From: JBHHUI01 sp965248775
GTDB lineage: Bacteria; Chloroflexota; Anaerolineae; Anaerolineales; JBHHUI01
Assembly (NCBI GenBank): GCA_965248775.1
Contig: OZ252150.1
Location: forward strand, 1,116,001-1,180,000
Direction of reading: 5' to 3'
DNA length: 64,000 bases
Below the pieces are notes generated by a model that worked only from the letters and a program-made list of their open reading frames with translations, was not told where the DNA came from and ran no database searches. This document shows positions 1 through 7,974 of the stretch, piece after piece. Both the position numbers and the translations under genes were made by a program. Position 1 is the stretch's first letter. Each line of letters begins with the position of its first letter.

Positions 1-1666
1 ATTTCGGGGATACGTAATACATTGTTTCCTACTGTCCCGTCAAGAGGTCTGCCGTCCGGTAATACCATAAAACCAAGCAACTCGCGCAGAGCAAGTAGGA
101 CACAGACATCCACCTCGCCAAGTATGCCGCCCGCCTTACGGTCGATGTGAACATTACCATTTCCGATCTTGTAGACCTGGGCGTGGGAGACTGGACTGGT
201 CAGGGTGGTGAAGTTTTCGCGCACCACCAAATTATCATCGACCGTATCGAGTTGCGCCTCTATTCCAAGAACGCGTGCTCTAAACTGGGCCGCCTCTTCG
301 TCCAACTCCTTGGCTTCGGCCGTATTGTTGTTTTTCACCTGCTCGTCAGCATCCAGGTCGCGCTGTTGAGCCTGGTCCTCGAAAAGCCCATTAAGGAACC
401 GCAACTCACTCCCCTCCTTGCGTAGCTGGTGCAAATTGAGGAAGAAATTGGTCTGCCGCGGTTGAAACATTGGCGCCCAATTGTTGAAGTTGCTATCAGT
501 CAATTGGATCGGCTCAACAGGATTACCGTCAGGCCGGAGTAATTTCCTAAACGGCACGAAACGTATCTGGTAAAACTCGTTTTCATCTAGGCCGCAGAAT
601 GCCAGCCAAAAAGCATCACCCGAAAAGCTCGGGCACTCCCCATCAGGCACCACCGTTAAGGGTTCGGAATTCCCCTCGATGCGCGGCGACGCCAGCCGGG
701 CCGTCGTTCCGATTTCGGCGCCGGGTGCGGGCAGCGCATAGAGCGCGAACTCCCCCGCTGCCTCCCGAGACTGATATACGATCCAGTCCCCATCCGGCGA
801 CCAGGTCGGCGAGAAGTCGTCGCCCGGATCGTCGGTGAGTGGGCGCTGGTCGAAACCAGTGCTGTCCATCACGAATACGTCCCGGGCGCCATTCCGGTCG
901 GAAATGAATACAAGTTGCGTGCCGCCCGGCGACCAGAACGGCGTGAAATCGCCGGCCGGATCATCCGTCAGGCGCTTCACGCTCGCGTCGCCTCGACTGG
1001 CGCGCTCACGCAAGCTGCGTCCATGACATAGATATCGAAGTCCCCGCCGTCGCGATTCGATTGAAATGCGATCTGCGAGCCGTCCGGCGACCAGACTGCG
1101 TCGCCGTCGGCTGCGGGGTGATCTGTGAGCTGTACGGCGTCTTCTCCACACGCTTCGCCGGTGCGAACACATTCAACGCCCAGCACGTAAATATCAAAGT
1201 CGCCGTCCCGGTCGGAACGAATCAGGATCTGCGTCCCGTCGGGTGACCAGGCATAGTGATTGCGATCGACGTTTGGGCTGTTTGTCAGATTGGTGTGGGC
1301 GGCGTCATCCGGCCCGGACTGCATGGCCTGCACGAGGTCCAGGGCGTACATCTCAATATTCCCGTCACGGTTAGATATAAATGAGAGCAATTCACCGCTA
1401 CCGCCAAACGGCGTCGGGGAAGGTGTGGGCGTCGCGGTTGGTGTCACAGTCGGCGGCAACTCTGTTGCAGTCGGCGGCAGCGGCGTCGCGCTTGGGGGCA
1501 CGCTCGTTGCCCCTTCGACTTCGCTCAGGACAAGTGTTGGCAGCGGCGTGTCGAGCGTAGATTCGTTCGCCAGCGCATCGCCCGATGACGCCCCGCCGCA
1601 GGCGGAGAGCAGCAGCGCGAGGGCCAGGATTGGCGAAAGTTTGGAGGTGATTGTTTTGTTGAACAT
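1..1666 (-). pseudogene. PD40/TolB-like beta-propeller lipoprotein, frameshifted, partial
   Basis: The start is ATG 1666, preceded by AAGGAG, rather than the longer upstream frame. A signal peptide ends in the lipobox LSAC (Cys23), so an envelope-anchored lipoprotein is expected. A Pro/Thr-rich linker (about residues 45-85) leads into PD40 blades with repeats such as WSPDGTQI and WSPDGSQI. Near position 1000 the frame ends in a stop. Shifting one frame restores two more blades (PFWSPGGTQ, PTWSPDGDW) and an open frame to the window edge, so the gene has one frameshift and is truncated by the window. The distal part (about 1-450) is charged and coil-like and not recognised. PD40 proteins usually bind ligands or sense at the surface; the substrate is unknown. 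Confidence 0.8.
1511..1534. repeat. Dispersed 24-bp 'LSEVEG' type repeat inside a coding linker
   Basis: Within the Pro/Thr linker of the lipoprotein, a stretch read in frame as VLSEVEG breaks the low-complexity Thr-Pro pattern. Its plus strand holds TTCGACTTCGCTCAGGACAA. From memory, the same peptide occurs in many hypothetical proteins of draft environmental bacterial genomes, which suggests a small dispersed element that was tolerated in frame. There is only one copy in this window. Confidence 0.45.
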
Positions 1667-1732
1667 GGTGTTCTCCTTTTGGTGATTCGCGATAAGTATT
1701 GCGTAAGTCGTAATTCGCTTTTTTCCTGACCC

Positions 1733-1795
1733 ACCCAGTCCCGTCGGTACCCCGTCTCGGCGCCGGAACGAAGTGGACGGGATGAAGGACTGGGT
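1733..1795. repeat. ACCCAGT-family palindromic element R1
   Basis: A 63-bp block bounded by ACCCAGTCCCGTC on the left and ACTGGGT on the right (right arm read inverted: ACCCAGT, 6 bases, CCCGTC). It lies between the PPOX-like gene and the lipoprotein start, in the lipoprotein 5' leader. The same opening ACCCAGTCCCGTC recurs at 33677. Confidence 0.65.
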
Positions 1796-1805
1796 GCTCC
1801 CTCCA

Positions 1806-2192
1806 TTACCACTCCGGCGTCTCGCGCACACCGCGCTGCTCGTCCAGCTGATCCAGCCGCGTCGGCGACAGACGCGCTGTGCAAACGCGAGACGAAGACC
1901 TCAGAGCCGGGCTGCTCGCTTTTAGGATGCACCCGCGGACTTCCACCCAGCGACGGGTTGCGCTATGTTCCAGGAGTACGAGGAGCATTGCCTCGGATCG
2001 CTCCGACACATGGAAGGCGGCAGCGGTCCAGGCCGGGAACGTGCAGTCGATGGCAAATTCGGCCCCCGCAGTCTGCTCGAGCTGATAACAGACGGGGATT
2101 GACCACAAGTCAGTCGCGGTGCCGCCGCTGAGGGTGGCGAACGTACCGGCCGCCAGATATTCGATGAAGCGGTTGCGAAGTTTGTCTTGCAT
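1806..2192 (-). CDS. Pyridoxamine 5'-phosphate oxidase-like FMN-binding protein (possibly frameshifted)
   Basis: Residues 1-80 resemble PPOX-fold split-barrel proteins (FATLSG, then DLWSIPVCYQ, then RRWVEVRGC), and the end PTRLDQLDEQRG is typical of the family C-terminus. The stretch between VRGC and the C-terminal block looks scrambled, so one or two compensating frameshifts are likely. ATG 2192 fits the family start better than ATG 2231. Proteins of this fold bind FMN or F420 and often act as small flavin reductases. The substrate cannot be told. No strong ribosome binding site is visible. Confidence 0.55.
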   Translation of the reverse strand: MQDKLRNRFIEYLAAGTFATLSGGTATDLWSIPVCYQLEQTAGAEFAIDCTFPAWTAAAFHVSERSEAMLLVLLEHSATRRWVEVRGCILKASSPALRSSSRVCTARLSPTRLDQLDEQRGVRETPEW

Positions 2193-2414
2193 GCACCCAT
2201 CATAGCCATCCGAGGCAGGATGGCATGACACAAACAGGCTATTTTGGGGTTTAGAGTGGGCTATTTATGATGCCCTTTACTGGCGTTTTTGCTCCTTATG
2301 TAAATAAAAGCGTCTTACACGCGTTCTGACCCGCTAGATGAAGGGATATTCGACTGCGTTTCCCCTGAATTTGCAAATAATCCTCTTTTTAGCTGAGTAG
2401 TGACGTGAGTCCGA

Positions 2415-3020
2415 TTAATCTTCCTCGCGGACGAAGACTCGTATGCCATCACGTTCGTCCATAACCAGCGCGTTCCCGGGGAAGGGGAGCAGCACGCGTG
2501 TCATCCAAAGATCGCTGACAGCCCCAGCCACGTTGAACGTGAGCGCCAGCATCCCGACCAGACGCCAGTCCATGGGAACGAATAGCAGCACGAGTAGGAA
2601 GAAGAGTGTGAGTACAACAAGGGGCATCAGGACGACTAGAATAAACTGATTTCGCGTAAACAAATAACCCGGCGCGGTTGCATAGGCTGCCCCAAGTTTC
2701 CAGTCTAGCCCAAAGATCGGGTTGGCGCCAAACAGCCGCATAGTAATACCATGAACGGCCTCATGCAGGACGATTGTGACAATTACGCCAACGATTATGG
2801 ATAAGCCCAAGATCTCGCTGCTTGGCGGATTTGCGAAAGGGGCTGCTGAGGGGAGCTTCGTGATCAAATACGTGAACGCGAAAAATGCGAAGGGCATCAG
2901 AGCCAGCGAGGCGAGCTGCAGCCCGATCAGTCGCCGGCAACTCTCTGCCCGTCGCCAGTATAGGATTTGCCGATAGCCAGCCGGCGCACGGTCAATGTGG
3001 AGGTGTTGGTCGGAATTCAC
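2415..3020 (-). CDS. DUF3267 family membrane metalloprotease-like protein
   Basis: A 201-residue membrane protein with about four hydrophobic segments and the zinc-binding motif HEAVHG (about residues 86-91) in a membrane context, as in DUF3267 proteins related to site-2 protease-like enzymes. The start is GTG 3020, which overlaps the nusB stop by 4 bases (GTGA), so translation is probably coupled to nusB. Proteolytic activity is inferred from the HExxH motif only. It is the last gene of the fabG-asp23-nusB group. Confidence 0.8.
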   Translation of the reverse strand: MNSDQHLHIDRAPAGYRQILYWRRAESCRRLIGLQLASLALMPFAFFAFTYLITKLPSAAPFANPPSSEILGLSIIVGVIVTIVLHEAVHGITMRLFGANPIFGLDWKLGAAYATAPGYLFTRNQFILVVLMPLVVLTLFFLLVLLFVPMDWRLVGMLALTFNVAGAVSDLWMTRVLLPFPGNALVMDERDGIRVFVREED

Positions 3021-3457
3021 GATTGGGAATGCGAAGCGAGCGACTGCCGGATGTCATTTTCGTGGGAAGCCAGTGTGCCAAGCACCCCGTTGACAAAGCG
3101 CGGGGCTGCATCACTGCCGTACAGCTTTGCAAGTTCGACGGCTTCGTTGATCGCAACCTTGGTTGGCGTTGTCTGTTCAATCGCAAACTCGTAAATTGCA
3201 ATGCGGAGAATGTTGCGATCGATAATTGCCATCTGGCTGAAAGGCCATTCGGGCGCGTGACGCTGAATAATTTTATCGACTGGGACGCGGTACGCAATGA
3301 CCCCATTGATCAAGTCAGCTGCAAATTTGATCAGGGCCGCATCGATTGGTTCGTCTGCAACTCGCGCTGCAAGTATTTCCCCCATTGCGTGGCGGGTGCA
3401 GTCCAGTTCGTAAAGCACCTTTAGAGCGATGCCACGCGCGCGACGTCTTTTTTTCAT
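3017..3457 (-). CDS. nusB: Transcription antitermination factor NusB
   Basis: At 146 residues this is the usual NusB size. It begins with the basic segment MKKRRRARGIALKVLYELD and has the conserved block DRNILRIAIYE (about residues 80-90), TKVAINEAVELAKLYG (about 97-112) and FVNGVLG (about 121-127). NusB binds boxA RNA with NusE and supports rRNA antitermination in the cytoplasm. It lies 57 bases after asp23 and overlaps the DUF3267 gene, consistent with one operon. The assignment is firm from sequence. Confidence 0.93.
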   Translation of the reverse strand: MKKRRRARGIALKVLYELDCTRHAMGEILAARVADEPIDAALIKFAADLINGVIAYRVPVDKIIQRHAPEWPFSQMAIIDRNILRIAIYEFAIEQTTPTKVAINEAVELAKLYGSDAAPRFVNGVLGTLASHENDIRQSLASHSQS

Positions 3458-3514
3458 TTTCGGGGTAGTGGCGCTACTCGGGGAGGTGAGAAGTGAGGAA
3501 ATTCCGGGCGCAGC

Positions 3515-3862
3515 TTACTGGTCGAAAGTGACATCTTCAATGTTGATATTAATGTGCCCTACTTCTAATCCAACAATGTCTTCCATGGAGCGGGTCACAG
3601 CCTGTTGCACCTCGCGGCTGACTTCGCGCAAGTTCATCCCGGCTTTCACGACAAGATAGATTTCTGCACTGACGACATCATCTTTTACTTCGATGCGGAC
3701 CCCGTCTGCGTCGTCTCGGCGAAAGAGACGATTGACGCCCCCCGAAACACGTGCGAGCCCGGCAACGCCCTCCACCTCGAGGGCAGCCCGACGTGCAATT
3801 GTGATGAGAACTTCTGGTGCGATTGTGGTTCGGTCGCGGGATTCGCTCTTTGATTCTGACAT
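3515..3862 (-). CDS. Asp23/Gls24 family envelope stress response protein
   Basis: A 115-residue single-domain Asp23 protein. The motifs IAPEVLITIARRAALEVEGV (residues 14-33), an AEIYLVVKAGMNL strand (about 66-78) and VGHININIEDV near the end are diagnostic. In Firmicutes, Asp23 is membrane associated and linked to cell-wall stress. Here no AmaP partner is present. The neighbour nusB is a common bacterial pairing (asp23-nusB). It is spaced 27 bases from fabG upstream, so it is likely co-transcribed. Confidence 0.9.
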   Translation of the reverse strand: MSESKSESRDRTTIAPEVLITIARRAALEVEGVAGLARVSGGVNRLFRRDDADGVRIEVKDDVVSAEIYLVVKAGMNLREVSREVQQAVTRSMEDIVGLEVGHININIEDVTFDQ

Positions 3863-3889
3863 GGATACAAATACTAAAATCGCGGCAGG

Positions 3890-4636
3890 CTATCCCATTG
3901 CCATGCCACCATCCACATTCAATACCTGACCAGTGATGTAACCAGCCTTCTCCGAAGCCAGGAAGCCAACAGCGGTTGCGATCTCCTCGGCCTCACCCCA
4001 GCGCCTGAGTGGAATGAGATCGAGCGTGGACTCCTTCATTTCATCAGGGATGACTTCTGTGAGGGCGGTGGGGATAAAGCCGGGTGCAATTGCATTGACC
4101 GTGATTTTGCGGGGTGCCACTTCGCGGGCAAGCGCCATTGTAAAACCGATCAGGCCCGCTTTCGAGGCAGAATAATTGGTTTGCCCGGCATTACCGATAA
4201 CACCGGCAACGGAGCTGATATTTAGAATGCGTCCATAACGTTTGCGCATCATAGCCCGAACGGCGGCCTTTGAGCAGTTGAATGCGCTCTTTAAGTTCAC
4301 AGCGAGGACAGTGTCCCAATCGTCCTCCGACATCAGCATGATGACCTGGTCCCGAGTCGTGCCGGCATTGTTGATCAGGATGTCGATTTTGCCATGTTCG
4401 GCGACGGCCTGCTTGATCATACTCTCTGCGGCGCTGAAATCTGATACATCTGCCTGGACTGCAGATGCCTTGCCGCCCGCAGCTTCCACGGCTCTTACAG
4501 TTTCCGCAGCACCGTCTGCATCGCGTGAATAATTGACGACAACTTGTGCGCCACCTGCGCCGAGCTGCACGGCAATCGCGCGCCCAATTCCGCGTGAAGC
4601 GCCAGTGACAACCGCCACTCGTTCCGAAAATTCCAT
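3890..4636 (-). CDS. fabG: 3-oxoacyl-[acyl-carrier-protein] reductase FabG
   Basis: A short-chain dehydrogenase of 248 residues, the typical FabG length. It has the NADPH-binding TGASRGIGRA (residues 12-21), NNAG (about 89-92), the catalytic Ser in NISSVAGVIG, and YSASK (Tyr/Lys pair, about 153-157). The C-terminus GQVLNVDGGMAMG is FabG-like. It reduces beta-ketoacyl-ACP in fatty acid elongation. It is the first gene of the minus-strand group fabG-asp23-nusB-DUF3267. A perfect inverted repeat lies 26-86 bases upstream of the start, a possible operator. Other SDR substrates are possible, but FabG is favoured. Confidence 0.9.
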   Translation of the reverse strand: MEFSERVAVVTGASRGIGRAIAVQLGAGGAQVVVNYSRDADGAAETVRAVEAAGGKASAVQADVSDFSAAESMIKQAVAEHGKIDILINNAGTTRDQVIMLMSEDDWDTVLAVNLKSAFNCSKAAVRAMMRKRYGRILNISSVAGVIGNAGQTNYSASKAGLIGFTMALAREVAPRKITVNAIAPGFIPTALTEVIPDEMKESTLDLIPLRRWGEAEEIATAVGFLASEKAGYITGQVLNVDGGMAMG

Positions 4637-4661
4637 TTAGATGTCCTGATTTTCGTAGTGC

Positions 4662-4722
4662 AGCAATTCTAAATATGAAAATTAATCGGAGTTGAGCAAA
4701 GGCGTTCTAATTTAGAATTGCT
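4662..4722 (-). promoter_or_regulatory. 13-bp inverted repeat upstream of fabG, candidate operator
   Basis: AGCAATTCTAAAT (4662-4674) and its exact reverse complement ATTTAGAATTGCT (4710-4722) flank 35 bases in the leader of fabG. The distal arm also holds a small palindrome, TTCTAATTTAGAA (4705-4717). A weak promoter-like TTGCTC, 16 bases, CATATT lies between them on the minus strand. Repression or looping by a fatty-acid regulator is an inference. Confidence 0.5.
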
Positions 4723-4786
4723 GGATGTAGTGTGCCGGGATTATACCCGACAGGAGTGCGGAGGAGGGTTGCTTGATTCGTTCAGA

Positions 4787-5896
4787 TTAATCCAAAGTTG
4801 AGCCATCGTAGTACTTTTCGCAATGATAATACTCCCCTATGCGCATCGTAAGGAAAGCCGTGAGGCTGATGAGTTTCTTTTCGTAGTCACCCTTTTTCAT
4901 CCACAAGTCCAATGCAGAGGTGCGCTCAATGCATTTGTCAAAAAAATCTCGCACGATGACTTCGTCGACGCCCATCCAACCGGTCACGCGGTCGATGAGC
5001 ACGCGTTTGTTCTCGCGTAAAAATTTTACGGCCGGCGTATATTTGCTTTTCAGTGTACGGCTACTGTTCATGCGCGGATGTGTCTGAAAGATCTCTTTCA
5101 ATTCCGGGTCCACAAAGCCGGTAGCCTTATCGCGCATTCGGCGGATGCGCCTGCGGCCAACCTTCATAAACTGTCCCGCGGTTTGTTCCACTTCTTCGAC
5201 AGGCTCCATCACCCACTCGGGATCGCTTGTGAGTTCGGGCTCTTCATACCCCAGCTCCCAGATGATGTTCTCGACATATTCAAGCTTCTTCAACGCACCA
5301 GGGTAATTCCGATAGTTACTGCGCCAAGTGGATTGATGCGAGAGATAATATTGGAAAGTCTCGGCAAAGTCTTCATCCGGATGCGTTTGCGCATAGTGAT
5401 CGCCTCCCGGATTGACGAAATTGCGGCTCCATGGATTGATCGGTCGTGGGTGCAGGTATTCGGATACCGGATATGTGTTGAAGAAATGACCTTTTACATT
5501 AAACACCCGCCGAAAATCACGTCGCCGATAGAGCTTATAGGCGTACGTGAACGCGTGACCAACCTCATGCGTGACCAATTGATAGATTTCGTCGTTCGTG
5601 TAGACCGGATAAAGAAATTTCTCGTATAAAACAAGCAGGTCTTTGCGCGCCCCCCAGAACGCCAGCGAGACGTTTTGCGTGCCGGCAACACAACCATAAC
5701 CGGTGGAGAGATAGAAGAGCGGCTTGAGTTGGCGGATACCGGCGCGACGGAGTTGGCCGCGCGTACGTGCAATGGCCTTCTCGAATATGGTGCCGCTGAT
5801 CGACAATCCCAGATCGCAGATGCGTGTATTGAGCAGTTCTAGCTGCCGTGTGGTCTTACTATGCAGTAGGCGGCGCGTATAGCGCATTGGCGGCAT
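4787..5896 (-). CDS. Putative zinc-binding metallopeptidase
   Basis: A 369-residue protein with HEVGHAF (about residues 111-117), giving two zinc ligands and the catalytic Glu, and HPDEDFAETFQYY (about 172-184), where the Glu of DEDFAETF would be the third ligand of a gluzincin. This fits the family annotated as putative zinc-binding metallopeptidases (PF15887-like). No signal peptide or membrane segment is evident, so it is probably cytoplasmic. The C-terminal 170 residues are helical, basic and not recognised. The gene stands alone, divergent from the MBL hydrolase and 150 bases from fabG. The substrate is unknown. Confidence 0.75.
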   Translation of the reverse strand: MPPMRYTRRLLHSKTTRQLELLNTRICDLGLSISGTIFEKAIARTRGQLRRAGIRQLKPLFYLSTGYGCVAGTQNVSLAFWGARKDLLVLYEKFLYPVYTNDEIYQLVTHEVGHAFTYAYKLYRRRDFRRVFNVKGHFFNTYPVSEYLHPRPINPWSRNFVNPGGDHYAQTHPDEDFAETFQYYLSHQSTWRSNYRNYPGALKKLEYVENIIWELGYEEPELTSDPEWVMEPVEEVEQTAGQFMKVGRRRIRRMRDKATGFVDPELKEIFQTHPRMNSSRTLKSKYTPAVKFLRENKRVLIDRVTGWMGVDEVIVRDFFDKCIERTSALDLWMKKGDYEKKLISLTAFLTMRIGEYYHCEKYYDGSTLD

Positions 5897-6038
5897 CGGC
5901 CTGATTCTCCCGGCGGCGAGTTTACATCAGGAGTAGCTGATCTCAAAGCTACTTTTAATCTTAATGCGGAGCAACGAGTGTCGCAACTGTCGAGCCAAGT
6001 CAATCCCTTTTTGTCCGACTTACGGTTAAAATGCATTC

Positions 6039-7061
6039 ATGAGCAAAAAAGTGCAATCTCCACGCGTTGAAAAGTTTACGACCGACGCCGGAATTCGGAT
6101 CTATCGGCTACGCATGGAAGCATTCCCAAATTTCTTCGTCTTTACATATCTTGTGCTTGGCGGAGATGTCCCGACGTTGATTGACAGCGGCTCGGGCATG
6201 GAGCAATCCAATGAGGACCTGCGAACAGCCTTTGAAAGATTGAAGAGCGTATTTGGAGAGACAATCACACTCGAGGACATTGGCCGCATTCTGGTCACCC
6301 ACGGCCACATGGATCATTTCGGCGGGTTGATGTTCCTGCGGGAGCAAGTGGAAGCTCCTATTGGCGTGCATGCGCTGGATCGACGCATTCTGACCCATTA
6401 CGAAGAGCGGGTCATCGTCGCCACCAAAAGCCTGCACGTCTTCCTGCGGCGGGCAGGGCTCTCTGATACATCGCAGATGAGCCTGATTGAAATGTATCAG
6501 TTCGGAAAGGGGTTTTACCGTTCGGTGCCGGTGGATATTACTATTGAGGAAGGTGAGACCATCGGTGACTTATTCGAGTTTATCCATGTGCCGGGACATT
6601 GTCCGGGCCAGGTCTGCATTCGGATTGGGGATGTCCTCATCACTGCGGATCACATTCTCTCTCGTATCACACCTCACCAGTCACCGGAGAGCATCACGCG
6701 CAGCGTCGGACTGGGTCATTATCTGGAATCACTCGAGAAAGCGCGGCAGCACGCGGATGTAAGCATTGCCCTTGGCGGGCATGAACTCCCTATGACAGAC
6801 TTGGCCGGCCGGATTGATGAAATCCACACCTCACATATTGAAAGACTGGGAAAAGTTCTGGAGATCTGCAAAGAACCTGCAACCGTAAAGGATATTTCCT
6901 ATAATCTGTTTGGCGAAACGCATGGCTACACCGTTCTCCTGGCCTTGGAAGAAGCCGGCGCCCACGTGGAATATCTCTACCAACGCGGTGAATTGGTCGT
7001 CGCCAATCTGCAGGAACTTGAGGCCGAGGCAGACCCGGCTGTTCAGTACCGCATCGTGTAA
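6039..7061 (+). CDS. MBL fold metallo-hydrolase
   Basis: At 340 residues, it has the metallo-beta-lactamase signature THGHMDHFGG (about residues 87-96). Downstream metal ligands are in VPGHCPGQ (about 186-193) and ITADHIL, with GGHELP near residue 247. The last 80 residues (TVKDISYNLFG, then HGYTVLLALEEAGAHVEYL) look like the small winged-helix tail found in many hydrolases of this group (LACTB2/glyoxalase-II type). A dinuclear zinc hydrolase of a thioester or ester is expected; the substrate is unknown. A T-tailed hairpin ends the transcript at 7148-7179. Confidence 0.85.
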   Translation: MSKKVQSPRVEKFTTDAGIRIYRLRMEAFPNFFVFTYLVLGGDVPTLIDSGSGMEQSNEDLRTAFERLKSVFGETITLEDIGRILVTHGHMDHFGGLMFLREQVEAPIGVHALDRRILTHYEERVIVATKSLHVFLRRAGLSDTSQMSLIEMYQFGKGFYRSVPVDITIEEGETIGDLFEFIHVPGHCPGQVCIRIGDVLITADHILSRITPHQSPESITRSVGLGHYLESLEKARQHADVSIALGGHELPMTDLAGRIDEIHTSHIERLGKVLEICKEPATVKDISYNLFGETHGYTVLLALEEAGAHVEYLYQRGELVVANLQELEAEADPAVQYRIV

Positions 7062-7147
7062 CATTCGCCTCGCAGTTGTCAATGTGGAATATAAGTGAGA
7101 AAATGTACAAACAACTGTCAATTTTGAATTGGAAAATCAGGTTGGGG

Positions 7148-7179
7148 AACGGGCTACTGCAAGCGCGGCCTGTTTTTTT
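7148..7179 (+). terminator. Rho-independent terminator after the MBL hydrolase
   Basis: The stem AACGGGCT/GGCCTGTT (8 pairs, two of them G-U) has an 11-base loop and is followed by seven T residues (7173-7179). It separates the MBL gene from the exporter operon. Confidence 0.6.
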
Positions 7180-7260
7180 AATCCGATTGTTGCAACTTGT
7201 ATAGTCAAGCTGCGTAGTAGTATTCGGAAATGCTTGCGAAGTGGATAGGTAGGAGAGGAT

Positions 7261-7974
7261 ATGTCCTCCAATAATGATCAATTAATTATAGATGTAGACC
7301 GGGTTGTCAAGGATTTCGAAGGCCCGGCGGGAACCATCCACGTCCTCAAAGGTGTAGAACTGCAGGTTCGCGCCGGGGAATTTGTTGGCGTGCGTGGTCC
7401 ATCCGGCAGCGGCAAATCCACACTGTTGAATATGATCACGGGCATCGATCGTCCAACAGATGGCGATATCCGTGTGGCCGGAAAATCCCTCAACGACCTC
7501 AACGAGAATAAATTGGCGCGCTTCCGGGGCAAGAATATTGGAGTGGTGTTCCAGTTCTTTCAACTGCTACCCACGCTCACAATTATAGAAAATGTGATGT
7601 TGCCGATGGATTTCTGCCGCGTCTGGAAACCACGTGAACGCCCCCAGCGGGCAATGGACTTGCTCGAACAAGTTGATCTTACTGATCAGGCCCACAAGCT
7701 CCCGAACACACTCTCAGGCGGCCAGCAGCAAAGAGCGGCCATCGCGCGGTCCATGGCAAATGATCCAGCAGTTATCGTGGGTGATGAGCCGACCGGTAAC
7801 CTCGATAGTCGCACGGCTGATCGTGTTTTCAATCTTTTTGATGACCTTGTCAGTCAGGGGAAGACCATTCTAATGGTTACCCATGATAAGGAATTGGCCG
7901 CCCGCATTCCCCGCGTGATTGAAGTGGATGATGGCATGCTTTATGAAACCAATGGAACAGGACCATCGAAATGA
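7261..7974 (+). CDS. ABC transporter ATP-binding protein (MacB/LolD type)
   Basis: A 237-residue nucleotide-binding domain with Walker A GPSGSGKST (about residues 45-53), Q-loop in GVVFQFFQLLPTLT, ABC signature LSGGQQQRAAIARS, Walker B AVIVGDEPTG and the switch His in MVTHD. The extended LLPTLT region is typical of the MacB/LolD class, which drives extrusion of lipoproteins or small molecules rather than import. The start is ATG 7261 behind an AGGAGAGG ribosome site. It overlaps the permease by 4 bases (ATGA), so the two are translationally coupled. Confidence 0.93.
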   Translation: MSSNNDQLIIDVDRVVKDFEGPAGTIHVLKGVELQVRAGEFVGVRGPSGSGKSTLLNMITGIDRPTDGDIRVAGKSLNDLNENKLARFRGKNIGVVFQFFQLLPTLTIIENVMLPMDFCRVWKPRERPQRAMDLLEQVDLTDQAHKLPNTLSGGQQQRAAIARSMANDPAVIVGDEPTGNLDSRTADRVFNLFDDLVSQGKTILMVTHDKELAARIPRVIEVDDGMLYETNGTGPSK

